Of a stretch of DNA of 64,000 nucleotides, positions 48,772 to 58,929 are shown in pieces (within the stretch, counting starts at the first letter, position 1; each line of letters starts with the position of its first letter). The notes under the pieces are model-generated. The model made no database searches, was not told the origin of the DNA, and worked only from the letters and a program-made list of their open reading frames with translations. Source of the DNA: Pseudomonadota bacterium (GTDB lineage Bacteria > Pseudomonadota > Gammaproteobacteria > Acidiferrobacterales > UBA6901); the NCBI GenBank assembly GCA_021785515.1, contig JAJYEX010000001.1:62001-126000 (forward strand). Direction: 5' to 3'. Position numbers and translations under genes: made by a program.

Positions 48772-50853
48772 ATGGCCATCAATTTCACTGCAATCCGCCA
48801 GATGGTGCCGGCGTTGATCTGGAAAAACTCCGCCTCCCCCCTGCCCATCGAGCGCCACCGGGCGATTCGCATTACCCTGGTTCTATTGGCCTTAGGGTTG
48901 ACGGTCATCGCCTATTATCCTGGCCTGTCGGGAGGTTTTGTCTACGATGACTTCCCCAATATCGTCAACAATGCCGCGTTACATCTCCATGAACTGACCT
49001 GGAGATCCTTGGAGGCGGCGGTTTTCTCCTCGCGCGCCGGCATCCTGCGCCGGCCGGTGAGCATGCTCACCTTTGCGCTGAACGAGTACTTTTTCGGACC
49101 CGCGCCGTACTCCTTCAAGGTGGTAAACCTCCTTATCCATCTGGCAAACGGAGTTGGGCTGCTCGTCTTCGGCAACCTGCTGCTGGATGTCTACCGCCAG
49201 ATCTGGAACCCCAGACTCACCCGCCGCGAGATCTTCTGGATCTCCCTGGCTGCCGCCACGGCCTGGCTGCTGCACCCGCTTAATTTCACCAGCGTGCTGT
49301 ACGTCGTCCAGCGCATGACCAGCCTGGCTACTCTGTTCATGATAATCGGCCTTTGCTTTTACCTGCGTGGACGGACACAGCGCTGGCACGCGCAGGGGGG
49401 CATGGCCCTTATGGTCACCGGCGCGGTAGTGTTCGGGACGCTCGCCGTGCTCAGCAAGGAAACCGGCGCGCTGTTGCCGCTCTACATGATCGTCGTGGAA
49501 CTGGCAATTTTCCGCTTCCGCTCCAGCACCGGACGGATCGATCGCGCAATTCTTGCCTACTTTCTGGTGTTTCTCGCGTTACCAGCGGCGGCCGGTCTGG
49601 TCTGGATGGCGCGTGATCCCGCCGTGTTTTTCGGGGGATATCTCTTACGTACCTTCACACCACTGCAGCGCGTGCTCACCGAAGCGCGGGTGATCGTATT
49701 CTATCTTCGCCTGACGGTTATGCCGTCGCTGAACCAGCTCGGCCTTTACCATGACGATATCGCCATCTCCCACGGCCTGCTGCATCCACCGCAGACGCTG
49801 GCCTCCATAATCGTGATTCTGGCCCTATTCGCCACCGCGGCCCTGATACGGCGCCGTGCACCACTCATGACACTGGGCATTCTGTGGTTCTTTACCGGCC
49901 AGGTACTCGAATCCACGGTACTGCCACTGGAAATCGCATTTGAGCACCGCAATTACCTCTCTGACTACGGCATACTGCTGCCGTTATGCGCGATGCTGCT
50001 AGACGCTGGATACTCTGCCGCAACGCTCGCGCTACGCCGTGGCCTGCTCGTCCTGTTCATCGGCATGCTTTCCGTCACCACCTGGATGCGGGCCGAGAAC
50101 TGGAGCAGCGTGCTCATGGAAGCCGTAACCGAGGCGCAGTTCCACCCAGACTCTGCGCAGTCCCAGTATGACGCCGGACGGGCCTACGCAAATCTCGCCC
50201 TGTCCGGACAGAAACAGTACACCAAACTTGCCTACCGGCACCTCGAGCGTGCCGCCCGCCTCGACCATTCCGGCATCATGGCGGATGCCGGCCTCGTTAT
50301 CTTTGCCAGCAAGAACGGTGACCGGATAGACCCCCGCTGGATCGCCGCCATAAAACGGAGGCTGGCGCGCGTGCCGGTCGCACCGAGCGTCATCACCAGC
50401 ATGCAACAGCTGCAGGCCTGCCAACAGAGGGTGTGCCAGATTCCGGATTCCGACATGACGGCGCTGTTCAGCGCGGCCTTTCGCAATCCGCTGCTCCACC
50501 GAACCACCCAGCAGTATGCGGACATGGTCACGATCTACGGGAGCTTTCTGATCAACCGCCTGCATGATCCTCAGGATGGCGTACGTGCCTTCAGAAAGGC
50601 GGCACAAATCGACCCTGGACAGCTCCAGTACCAAGTCAATCTGACCCGATTACTGATGGCAATCGGGCGCTATCGCACCGCACGCCGACATGTCTCCGAA
50701 ATGGCCCGGGCGGATACTCTAGGCCACTACCGATTTGACATTGAATCGCTACGCCGTGAACTGGCCAAGCTGCCCGACCTCAACGTGCCGAATTTGAAAC
50801 GCAGCCAAGCGCCGGTTCCGGCCGCCCGGCTGCTCGATCTGATCAAAGGCTAA
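48772..50853 (+). CDS. Polytopic membrane protein, TMTC-like, with TPR-like tail
   Basis: A 693-residue protein with about ten or more hydrophobic segments to residue 450 and a soluble helical tail with TPR-like pieces (HLERAARLDHS; DGVRAFRKAAQIDPG). The N-terminal loop FVYDDFPNIVNN (56-67), followed by RPVSMLTFALNEYFFG, is the pattern seen in TMTC and related GT-C glycosyltransferases that use lipid-linked sugars. Placed directly after two pilin genes and before glycosyltransferases, it may glycosylate pilin. It is not a recognisable PilO/TfpO or PglL, so this role is inferred. Confidence 0.7.
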   Translation: MAINFTAIRQMVPALIWKNSASPLPIERHRAIRITLVLLALGLTVIAYYPGLSGGFVYDDFPNIVNNAALHLHELTWRSLEAAVFSSRAGILRRPVSMLTFALNEYFFGPAPYSFKVVNLLIHLANGVGLLVFGNLLLDVYRQIWNPRLTRREIFWISLAAATAWLLHPLNFTSVLYVVQRMTSLATLFMIIGLCFYLRGRTQRWHAQGGMALMVTGAVVFGTLAVLSKETGALLPLYMIVVELAIFRFRSSTGRIDRAILAYFLVFLALPAAAGLVWMARDPAVFFGGYLLRTFTPLQRVLTEARVIVFYLRLTVMPSLNQLGLYHDDIAISHGLLHPPQTLASIIVILALFATAALIRRRAPLMTLGILWFFTGQVLESTVLPLEIAFEHRNYLSDYGILLPLCAMLLDAGYSAATLALRRGLLVLFIGMLSVTTWMRAENWSSVLMEAVTEAQFHPDSAQSQYDAGRAYANLALSGQKQYTKLAYRHLERAARLDHSGIMADAGLVIFASKNGDRIDPRWIAAIKRRLARVPVAPSVITSMQQLQACQQRVCQIPDSDMTALFSAAFRNPLLHRTTQQYADMVTIYGSFLINRLHDPQDGVRAFRKAAQIDPGQLQYQVNLTRLLMAIGRYRTARRHVSEMARADTLGHYRFDIESLRRELAKLPDLNVPNLKRSQAPVPAARLLDLIKG

Positions 50854-50975
50854 CCGGGGGATCATCGCAAAATCCGGCACCGGGGCGCTGCAGACTGGCC
50901 TATAATTAGGCTACCAAGCCGGCCGGCGGCCTCTGCCATCCCAAAACTGGGCACTGAAACCCGACTTTACGATCC

Positions 50976-51857
50976 ATGGAACCCGGAATTAGCATCGTTA
51001 TCCCGGCCAAGAACGAGGCCGCAAGCCTGGAGACCCTGCTTCCCGCTATAAAGCGGGTCTGCGCGGGAGCGGAGATACTGGTCGTCAATGACGGCTCCAC
51101 GGACGATACGGTTCGCGTCTGCCAGGAACACAAGGTCAGGCACATCAGCCTGCCCTACTCGATTGGCAATGGCGGCGCCGTGAAACACGGCGCACGAGCC
51201 GCACAGGGGCACCTTCTGGTGTTCATGGATGCCGACGGACAGCACGATCCGAACGACATTCCGCGGATGCTTGCAAAGCTCGAGGAAGGGTACGACATGG
51301 TCGTCGGGGCCCGCACCGGGAACTCCCACGCCGGCCTGCATCGCGCCACCGCCAACGGCCTGTACAACCGTCTGGCCAGCTGGATGACTGGACAGAAAAT
51401 CCCGGATTTGACTTCCGGATTCCGTGTTGTTTACCGACAGAAGTTCCTGCGGTTTCTGTACCTGCTTCCAAATGGGTTTTCCTACCCAACCACGATTACC
51501 ATGAGCTTTTTCCGCGCCGGTTATCTCGTTACCTATGTGCCGATCAAGGCTGCACGCCGGTACAGTCAAAGCCGCAGCCACATCCGGTTGCTGCGGGACG
51601 GATTCCGGTTTCTGCTGATCATCTTTAAGGTCGGATCGTTGTACTCGCCACTGAAGCTGTTTCTGCCGGTCAGCATCGTGTTTTTCCTGGTCGGCCTGGG
51701 TCGCTACCTGTACACCTATTTCACGTCCGGACGATTCACCAACATGAGCGCACTGCTGCTGGCCACTTCGGTCGTGGTCTTCCTGATAGGCATCGTTTCG
51801 GAGCAGATCAGTGCACTGAACTACAAGGATAGCGAGAGGCGTGAACACCAGGACTAG
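50976..51857 (+). CDS. Glycosyltransferase family 2, dolichyl-phosphate-mannose-synthase type
   Basis: A 293-residue GT2 enzyme: SIVIPAKNEAASL (6-18), VVNDGSTDDT (36-45), and the metal-binding MDADGQHDP (84-92). Two C-terminal hydrophobic segments (about 222-285) anchor it to the membrane. Enzymes of this build load a sugar on a polyprenyl phosphate. That would fit a lipid-linked sugar donor for the neighbouring GT-C-like protein. The sugar is unknown. It begins 122 bases after the TMTC-like gene. Confidence 0.87.
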   Translation: MEPGISIVIPAKNEAASLETLLPAIKRVCAGAEILVVNDGSTDDTVRVCQEHKVRHISLPYSIGNGGAVKHGARAAQGHLLVFMDADGQHDPNDIPRMLAKLEEGYDMVVGARTGNSHAGLHRATANGLYNRLASWMTGQKIPDLTSGFRVVYRQKFLRFLYLLPNGFSYPTTITMSFFRAGYLVTYVPIKAARRYSQSRSHIRLLRDGFRFLLIIFKVGSLYSPLKLFLPVSIVFFLVGLGRYLYTYFTSGRFTNMSALLLATSVVVFLIGIVSEQISALNYKDSERREHQD

Positions 51858-51875
51858 CAGCAACTGCGTTTTGGC

Positions 51876-53021
51876 ATGACTGCGACGACACCGATATCCA
51901 GAATTCTGCTTGTCACCCGCAATTTTCCGCCGCTTCTGGGAGGAATGGAGCGCCTCAATTGGCATGTGGCGGAAGAGCTTTCAAAACGTTATGAAGTCCG
52001 GGTGGTAGGACCGCAAGGGGCTGGCCGCCTTGCGCCTCCAGGAATACAGGTCCACGAAGTTCCGGTCCGCCCGCTGTCGCGCTTCCTTCCGGCTGCCTGC
52101 TGGCAGACACTTCGAACCGCCCGCGGTTTTGCGCCGGGAGTCATCATATCCGGCAGCGGGCTCACGGCACCCATGGCATGGATGGCCGCACGCGCATGCG
52201 GTGCACGGGCTGCAAGCATCGTCCATGGACTGGATATCAGCGTTCCCAATCCAGTCTATCGTACAATCTGGCTCCAATTCCTCAGGCATATGGACCGGCT
52301 GATTGCCAACAGCCACGCCACCGCGGTCCTGGCCGGGGACATCGGAGTGCCGGCGACACGCATCGGCATCGTCCATCCCGGAGTGCACATGCCGGCACAT
52401 GATCCGCAGGCCCGTGCACGCTTCCGGACCACTCACGCACTGGGTGACGATCCGGTACTGCTATCCGTAGGCCGGCTCAGCGGTCGCAAGGGTCTGCGGG
52501 AATTCGTGACCGAAGTGCTGCCGCTCATCCATGCCAGACTTCCACGCGTCCGACTTGTGGTCATGGGTGACTCTCCGGAAAATGCACTGTTCGGACAGGC
52601 CCAGACGGCAGACAGCATTCGGGCGGCGGCGAACGCGGCCGGGGTCGGATCGCAACTGTCATTCCTGGGTAGAGGCACCGATCAGGAACTTTCCGATGCC
52701 TATTCCGCGGCGGACATCCATGTATTTCCGGTGCGTCATATCCCGGGTGATCCTGAAGGGTTTGGAATGGTTGCGGTGGAAGCGGCCGCTCATGGGCTGG
52801 CCACCGTGGCCTATGCGACGGGTGGCATCCCGGAATCGGTCGCGGACGGGCTCAGCGGCAGACTGCTGGCACCGGGCGACGCTCCAGGCTTCGCCAGCGC
52901 GGTGATCGAACTGCTCGCCAAACCACTGCCGGCAGCGGGCATACGAAACTTTGCCAGCCGGTTCGAATGGACGCACTTCGGAACAGCTCTGGCATCCGAG
53001 ATCGAAGCGTGCAGCATATGA
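51876..53021 (+). CDS. Glycosyltransferase family 4
   Basis: A 381-residue GT-B enzyme. An N-terminal acceptor domain starts LLVTRNFPPLLGGMERL, and the C-terminal domain has VGRLSGRKGL and the nucleotide-sugar motif DPEGFGMVAVEAAAHG. No membrane segment is seen. It probably adds a hexose to a lipid-linked glycan. It overlaps the next glycosyltransferase gene by ATGA. Confidence 0.88.
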   Translation: MTATTPISRILLVTRNFPPLLGGMERLNWHVAEELSKRYEVRVVGPQGAGRLAPPGIQVHEVPVRPLSRFLPAACWQTLRTARGFAPGVIISGSGLTAPMAWMAARACGARAASIVHGLDISVPNPVYRTIWLQFLRHMDRLIANSHATAVLAGDIGVPATRIGIVHPGVHMPAHDPQARARFRTTHALGDDPVLLSVGRLSGRKGLREFVTEVLPLIHARLPRVRLVVMGDSPENALFGQAQTADSIRAAANAAGVGSQLSFLGRGTDQELSDAYSAADIHVFPVRHIPGDPEGFGMVAVEAAAHGLATVAYATGGIPESVADGLSGRLLAPGDAPGFASAVIELLAKPLPAAGIRNFASRFEWTHFGTALASEIEACSI

Positions 53022-53962
53022 GCTGTGAACTCCCGGAAGATCCCTGCCTGGAACAGATCGCCACAGTGACGGTCACATTCAATCCGGACACCAACGTACT
53101 GGCATCACAGCTCTCGGCGCTCCCGCGGGCGTGCCCTAAGTTCATCGTTGATAACGCGTCGGAACCAGGAGTGACTGAATCCGTTGCAGAACTGGCTGCC
53201 CGTACCCCGAATACGACGCTGCTTCGCAATCGTAAAAATTACGGTCTCGCGGCGGCACTTAACCTCGGGGCTCTTACGGTCCATCGGGAAGCACCGTCGG
53301 TACGGTTCGTACTGCTGCTCGATCAGGACAGCGAACCGCTGGCGGGCAGTATTGCGGCTTTGGTGTCGGCATTCGAGGCGCTCGAAAACAGCGGCCACCC
53401 CGTGGGCTGCGTGGGTCCGTTGCTAATCGATGCGAAAACCAACCAGCAGCATGGCTTCCACCAGGCCACGCGCTGGCGCTGGCGTCGCCTTTTCCCCGCG
53501 CCCTATACAGGTCTTCCGGTAAGGTGCACAAACCTCAACGGCAGCGGGACGCTCGTTTCCATCGATGTCTTTCTGAAGCTTGGCGGCTTCGATGAGGAAC
53601 TGTTCATCGACCATGTCGATACGGCCTGGGCATTCCGCGTGCTGGCGGCCGGGTACGAGCTGTGGGGAACTCCAAAGGCTGTATTCAAGCACCGCATGGG
53701 CACCTCCAGTCTCCGATTCTGGATGTGCGGCTGGCGCATATGGCCAGTGCGGTCCGCCGCACGGCATTATTATCTCTTTCGCAATGCCATACTTTTGATG
53801 CGGCGGCCGGCGGTACCACGTGTCTGGAAGTTTTGGGCTGCCCCCAAGCTCGTCCTGACCGCGCTGCTTCATGGCCTGTTTGACCCCAACCGCCGCGAAC
53901 AGCTGCGGCAGATGCGGCGCGGTCTGGCAGACGGTCTGCGCACGAGGGATGTGCGGCGGTAG
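53018..53962 (+). CDS. Glycosyltransferase family 2, rhamnosyltransferase-like
   Basis: A 314-residue GT2 enzyme. It shows VTVTFNPDTNVL near the start, VLLLDQDSEPLAG as the metal-binding strand, and GGFDEELFIDHVDTAWAFR, a pattern frequent in rhamnosyltransferases. The ATG at 53018 overlaps the stop of the family 4 gene. Substrate is not determinable. Confidence 0.86.
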   Translation: MSCELPEDPCLEQIATVTVTFNPDTNVLASQLSALPRACPKFIVDNASEPGVTESVAELAARTPNTTLLRNRKNYGLAAALNLGALTVHREAPSVRFVLLLDQDSEPLAGSIAALVSAFEALENSGHPVGCVGPLLIDAKTNQQHGFHQATRWRWRRLFPAPYTGLPVRCTNLNGSGTLVSIDVFLKLGGFDEELFIDHVDTAWAFRVLAAGYELWGTPKAVFKHRMGTSSLRFWMCGWRIWPVRSAARHYYLFRNAILLMRRPAVPRVWKFWAAPKLVLTALLHGLFDPNRREQLRQMRRGLADGLRTRDVRR

Positions 53963-53966
53963 CCCG

Positions 53967-54875
53967 ATGCGTACGACAGTGCCCATAGTGGGGTTAACCC
54001 TAAACTTCCGCGATGCCGCCCGCACCATCGAATGCGTGCGTTCACTGCTCGCAGAGGGGGTCCACCACGTTCTGGTCTGGGACAACTCGGAGGACGAGGG
54101 CCGGTCCGCCCTCACCGTGCGCACCGGCTTGGGCGACGAAAAACGCGTCAGCATCGAATTAAGTGCGGTCAACCTGGGCTTTGCTGCGGGCGTCAACTGC
54201 GGAATAGACCGGATCCTGGACGTCTATCCGGACGCGTGGATACTGCTTATCAACAATGATGCGCGTCTCACAACCGGTGCCCTTGCCGAATTGCGTAATG
54301 GACTGCTGCGCGCCCCGATGGCCGGCATAGCCTACCCGGCCATATTTCAAAACGGACGGATTTCCGGCACGGTACATTACCAGAGATGGTTCGGGCTGCT
54401 CTCCAGGCGCCCCCTGCCCGGCAGTGATCCGCATGCCAGCGGCTGCTGCATGCTCATCGACCCCGCCTGCACGGGCCGCGCGGTATTCGACGAGGATTTT
54501 TTCATGTACGGGGAGGACGCCGAACTGGGGTGCCGGCTTCGACACCGGCCTGGCACACTGTTACATGTCCCGCAGGCGCGCGTGGAACACGAAGGGTCCG
54601 CGACCGGACACAATGGATCGCCATTCTACGAGACACGCCTGGTCGCTGCTCATCTCATTCTGGCGCGCAAGCTCGCACGCAGCCGTTTCGGGCACTTCGG
54701 GCTGTTGCTGGGCCGCGCCGTTATGCTTCCGGTGCGGGCACTCTTGCGTGCGGTGCGTCAGCGCTCGCTTGTGCCGCTGCACGCACTCTTCGGCGGATGG
54801 CGGCTGGCTCATGGGCACGATCCGCTGCTTGCAAAAGCGCGCCGCTTTTCCCCCAGATCCGGCGGTCAAGATTGA
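53967..54875 (+). CDS. Glycosyltransferase family 2
   Basis: A 302-residue GT2 enzyme with GLTLNFRDAARTIECVRSLL near the start, ILLINNDARLT as the metal-binding strand and FDEDFFMYGEDAELGCRLR as the catalytic acid region. It is chosen from ATG 53967, four bases after the previous stop, although the frame is open further upstream. It ends the plus-strand glycan run; about 185 gene-free bases separate it from the convergent gene. Confidence 0.85.
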   Translation: MRTTVPIVGLTLNFRDAARTIECVRSLLAEGVHHVLVWDNSEDEGRSALTVRTGLGDEKRVSIELSAVNLGFAAGVNCGIDRILDVYPDAWILLINNDARLTTGALAELRNGLLRAPMAGIAYPAIFQNGRISGTVHYQRWFGLLSRRPLPGSDPHASGCCMLIDPACTGRAVFDEDFFMYGEDAELGCRLRHRPGTLLHVPQARVEHEGSATGHNGSPFYETRLVAAHLILARKLARSRFGHFGLLLGRAVMLPVRALLRAVRQRSLVPLHALFGGWRLAHGHDPLLAKARRFSPRSGGQD

Positions 54876-55061
54876 TTTCCTATCCCAACTCCCTGTTGAG
54901 AATTAGCTAATTGGGTATTGATCACCACGGCAACTGCATCGGCTTCCAGAGCGCCGCGATGATCTTCGTGCACCGCTGCATCGCGTGCGGCTCCGGCCGT
55001 GCGACATCGGAGTTCTAAGTCAGAACGATGCGCATAAACGCGTCGCTTATTCGGGCAATTC

Positions 55062-56273
55062 CTATATAGTGCGCGCGCTGTCCCCTTCCCGGTCCACCGC
55101 AAGCAGCGGCTCCATCGCCGCCCACATGGCATCGACCGAAATCAACTGCATGCAGGGATATGGATCGCCTTTTACCGTGCGGTACCGGCATATCCAATTA
55201 CAGCCGAAACAGTCCATAGGTTGATAGACAGTCACCGGCATCGCTATACACGGTGAAACGGCTCCGTCATACGGATAACAGCGTCCGAAATGGCCTCCTC
55301 CGACCGCAACTACGCTGTTTGTGCCACAGTACGCCGCCATGTGTCCGATCGCTGAGTCGTTGCCCACCACCAGGCGGGCCCCGGCAACGAGCTCCAGCAG
55401 TGTCTGCGGATTCGTCTTGCCAGCCATGTTCACCGCCGCCGACCCGATTGCGGCCACAACCGATTGCGCAAGCCCATACTCTGCATCGGTTCCCACAACG
55501 ATACACCGCCACCGCGACCGGTTCTGCAAAACGCGCCTGGCCAGCGCGGCAAAGCGCTCCCCGGGCCACTTCCGAAACGCGCGGCTTGCCCCTGGCGCAA
55601 CCAGAATATAGCTATCTGCCGCTGTGCGGTCTGCGGGCAATCTCGACGGGGTCGCCGCAGAAGACCGCGGGGGCGCCACACCGCAGGCCCGCAGAAACTC
55701 GGCATAACGGCGTTGCTGATGTACGTGCGGCAACGGCGGCAAAAGACACGTATAGGCGCGGCGCCCCGCAACGCGATCCAACCCCGGTCGCTCGCCAAAT
55801 TCTGCAGCCCATCCGGTTGTGGCGGGTCCAGCGAGCGCCAGCACCATCGCATCCAAGACGATGCCATCGCGCGGATAGGTCATAGCGAATGTCTGAGAGG
55901 GTGCAATGCGCCGCAGTTCCCGCAACATGATTGCCCGATAGCGCCATTCGCGAATGAACCGCTGGCGATCTATCGCAACAACCCGGCATCCGGGCAACTC
56001 CTGCGCCACCAGGGACGCGCATGCCTGGGAACATATCAGCGTCACCTCCTGCCCCTGTTCACGCAGCGCGTCGGCCAGTACTTTTCCGAATGGCAGCCAG
56101 AGGAACAAATCGCCCAGCAGTTCCACATGCACGACCGCGGCCCGTCCGGGAACCGGCGTAACGGTCCCGGCGGTCCACAACACCAGGCGATCCAGTACCC
56201 CATAGACCAAAAATTCCAGCATGCGCTTCGTGCGGCGCCAACCCAGCCGCATCGTTGCTCTTACCGCCGTCAT
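55062..56273 (-). CDS. Glycosyltransferase family 9 (heptosyltransferase-like)
   Basis: A 403-residue GT-B enzyme with VVHVELLGDLFLWLPFGKVL near residue 47, VAPGASRAFRKWPGERFAAL in the middle and VVGNDSAIGHMAAYCGT near 310, the pattern of ADP-heptose:LPS heptosyltransferases. The C-terminal part is rich in cysteine (DCFGCNWICRYR), which is unusual for WaaC or WaaF and recalls GT9 proteins of O-antigen clusters. Substrate is uncertain. Confidence 0.82.
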   Translation of the reverse strand: MTAVRATMRLGWRRTKRMLEFLVYGVLDRLVLWTAGTVTPVPGRAAVVHVELLGDLFLWLPFGKVLADALREQGQEVTLICSQACASLVAQELPGCRVVAIDRQRFIREWRYRAIMLRELRRIAPSQTFAMTYPRDGIVLDAMVLALAGPATTGWAAEFGERPGLDRVAGRRAYTCLLPPLPHVHQQRRYAEFLRACGVAPPRSSAATPSRLPADRTAADSYILVAPGASRAFRKWPGERFAALARRVLQNRSRWRCIVVGTDAEYGLAQSVVAAIGSAAVNMAGKTNPQTLLELVAGARLVVGNDSAIGHMAAYCGTNSVVAVGGGHFGRCYPYDGAVSPCIAMPVTVYQPMDCFGCNWICRYRTVKGDPYPCMQLISVDAMWAAMEPLLAVDREGDSARTI

Positions 56274-56544
56274 ATGCCCCTCGGTGACTATCTTCCTGCC
56301 CCTGCATATAGGGGCTAATGGCCAGCCGGCTCCGGCATGACTGTCCCCCGCCCGGGCGAACAGGATCCGGGAGAAGTCACCGGGTCTGGCGGGTACCTCA
56401 TCATTGCTGATCGCGGTTCAACCCGAGTTCTTCGAGGTCGCCGGCAATGTGAACGCCGGGATATGCCGCCGGACCGCACTTTCTATCATGCCGCTCCTGA
56501 GGCAAGCACTTGACGAACCAGACAGGGCTGACCCCAGACCATAT

Positions 56545-57306
56545 CTAGCGCTGCGCCAGCACTTCAATCTCGGTCTCAAATACCTTCGGCATGGGAAACA
56601 CATCAACCAGCCTGTAGAGCAGGCGATGCATGACATTATTCACGTGCCACCGTATCCGGTTCAATATACGTAGCAGCGCCCGAATGACGTGTCGCCACGA
56701 CCAGAAAAGTTGCGGCGGATGCTGCACCAAAACACAGTGTTTGGCCGTGAATCCGGCCGCCTCCAGGACCTGCTGAAGAGAATTCTCAGTGAAATGAACG
56801 ACGTGGGTAAAGTCCACGAAACAGGCATACCCCGCACCCAAACAGAGTGCATTCGGCACCTTGACGCTCAGGTACCCCCCGGGGGCGAGACACCGTCTCA
56901 GTTCCCGCAACAGGGGCACGGTGTGCTCGCGCGGCACATGCTCCAGCACATGATGGAACAATATGACATCAAAACCGCCGTCCGGCGTTCCCGCCAGAAA
57001 GTCATGGATGTCTGACAAATGAACCGCAACCTGACCTCCAAGCCTGCGGCGCGCCGCATCGACGAGCTCCGCCGAAACATCCACACCGCTAAGCCGGGTG
57101 TACCCGCTGTCGCGCAACAAACTCAGCAGGTAACCCGTTGCGCAGCCGGCATCCAGAATTCTGGCCTCTTTCGGGATCTGTTCAATCCAGCGCGGTATTC
57201 GTTCTAAACGAAGCGCACGAACCCTGTCGAGAGGTTCGTCCGCCAGGCGTTTACCTTCGTAATACGACTTATAGTGATCAAATATTTCCCTTGATGGATC
57301 GCTCAT
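56545..57306 (-). CDS. Class I SAM-dependent methyltransferase
   Basis: A 253-residue methyltransferase with the SAM motif ILDAGCATGYLLSLL near 49-63 and FDVILFHHVLEHVPREH as motif IV. It resembles the methyltransferases of polysaccharide gene clusters. A membrane-leaning C-terminal helix is possible. It lies between a GT9 and a flippase gene on the same strand, so a sugar or lipid-linked glycan is the likely substrate. Confidence 0.83.
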   Translation of the reverse strand: MSDPSREIFDHYKSYYEGKRLADEPLDRVRALRLERIPRWIEQIPKEARILDAGCATGYLLSLLRDSGYTRLSGVDVSAELVDAARRRLGGQVAVHLSDIHDFLAGTPDGGFDVILFHHVLEHVPREHTVPLLRELRRCLAPGGYLSVKVPNALCLGAGYACFVDFTHVVHFTENSLQQVLEAAGFTAKHCVLVQHPPQLFWSWRHVIRALLRILNRIRWHVNNVMHRLLYRLVDVFPMPKVFETEIEVLAQR

Positions 57307-57391
57307 TGAAAACTGTTACACCTCCGTTGCCTTGCCGCATCTGCATGAACCGGCGGCACGGCTCACACCACCGCGCCGCCCGCTGATTCGA

Positions 57392-58687
57392 CTACGACCC
57401 GCTTGACGAATCCTGTCTACCCAGCGGGGCTAACAGCAGTGCGAGCTGCGTGACGACAATTGCAAACTCCGTCAAATAGATCGCCGCCGTGGCACCAGCC
57501 AGTCCATATTTGACAACCAGAACCACCGTCGCCGTAACACCGGCGACAGCGCCGACCGTGTAGGACCATACGAGCGCAGACCTCCGATGGGTCGCTATGA
57601 CGTGAAACGTGCCCACGTTACGCACCACCTGCAATGCCGGCACCCACGCCAACCAGCGCAGCACCCGGACCGTGCTGCTGAAACCCCGACCGAGCAAAAG
57701 CGGAAGCAACGGCGCGAGGATGTACAAAAATGCGCCTCCGGTTACCGCAAGACATAACATTGCGATCGCCGAAACCAGCATCCGCCGCGAGTGATTCGGG
57801 CTGGCGTACAAACGCGGCCATAATGCGTCTTGCATGGCGTGGAGCGGAAGATTCGCTACACCCACGATGCGCTGCGAAACAGTGAACGTGCCGGCAAGCG
57901 CGAAACTGAACTGCGCCAACACCGGCTTGTTGAATTCCGACTGGAGCCTCTGGGAAAATTCACCCCAGGCAAATGCGAGGCCGTCGCGCACCAGGGTGTA
58001 CCGCAGGGCCTGCCTGCCGCCCGGATGATAAGTCCGCAAAACCAGGACGAAGAGGACTGACGCGCAGGCCGCGCTGGCGGCTGCATACGCCAGCATCCAT
58101 GCCGCGACGGTCATGTCACCGAGCACGACAAAGATCCCGAGGACGGCAAGGCGCGCCAGCACCAGGGACGCTGTGATTGCGCCATAACGGCCGATACGGT
58201 GCTGCGACTGCTCGACCCGGGCCAACAGGTTCACCAGGGAAGCGCTCGCGATCTCGGCGGGAACAAATGCCAGCAACACCAGAGCGGACACCTGCCCGTG
58301 CAGCACGGTCAGCGCCGTCACCAGACCCAGAACGCTGAATGTCGCCGCCCCCCGCCACCACAGACGCAATACCTGGGATAGATCTTCGGACAGCCGCTGC
58401 GGTGTACGCGCAAGATCGCGCAGCATCACCCCCGGAAGACCCAGTCCGGCAAGAGGAGTAAAAAATGCTGTGATTGCAACCGCCGTGACAAACCGTCCGA
58501 AGCCATCGGCACGGAGCAGTCTCGCAAGAAGGATGACCAAAACCGCCTGGCCGGCCGCCCGCAATGCCATCCAGCCGAACAGCTGACCGCTCGCCCGCAT
58601 GTACCCGCCGGGACGCCACGACCACAACCGCCGGACGCTGAATCCTGTCTCGTGCTTTTCCTGACCGGAGACGCCCGTGGATAACAT
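57392..58687 (-). CDS. Polysaccharide flippase, Wzx-like
   Basis: A membrane protein of about 431 residues with twelve or so hydrophobic segments, of the MATE/PST type (LARLLRADGFGRFVTAVAIT near the first helices; LPLLLGRGFSSTVRVLRWLA near the last third). It would move a lipid-linked oligosaccharide across the inner membrane. The start is uncertain: ATG 58687 is given, but ATG 58600 has a better ribosome site (GGCGGGTAC) and begins just before the first helix. About 130 further bases to 58798 stay open without resemblance. Confidence 0.78.
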   Translation of the reverse strand: MLSTGVSGQEKHETGFSVRRLWSWRPGGYMRASGQLFGWMALRAAGQAVLVILLARLLRADGFGRFVTAVAITAFFTPLAGLGLPGVMLRDLARTPQRLSEDLSQVLRLWWRGAATFSVLGLVTALTVLHGQVSALVLLAFVPAEIASASLVNLLARVEQSQHRIGRYGAITASLVLARLAVLGIFVVLGDMTVAAWMLAYAAASAACASVLFVLVLRTYHPGGRQALRYTLVRDGLAFAWGEFSQRLQSEFNKPVLAQFSFALAGTFTVSQRIVGVANLPLHAMQDALWPRLYASPNHSRRMLVSAIAMLCLAVTGGAFLYILAPLLPLLLGRGFSSTVRVLRWLAWVPALQVVRNVGTFHVIATHRRSALVWSYTVGAVAGVTATVVLVVKYGLAGATAAIYLTEFAIVVTQLALLLAPLGRQDSSSGS

Positions 58688-58929
58688 TCTGCCGCTCTGC
58701 GGCCTGGTCATGCTCGCCGGGCGGCCGCGCTGCGGGCATATGGCACAGGTGCATGCCCGGTCCGGATGCCGCGCAAGAGCACCCCCCGCGCCACACAATA
58801 CGCCGGTGTCGCTGACCGAATCATCGAGGGGATCCCGTATAGGGGTGACAAAACCCGGACTCCCGCAACGACATGATCACGCGCTGCGACACAACCGGTC
58901 CCGGCAAACCCCGGAGCCTGCAAACGCGA

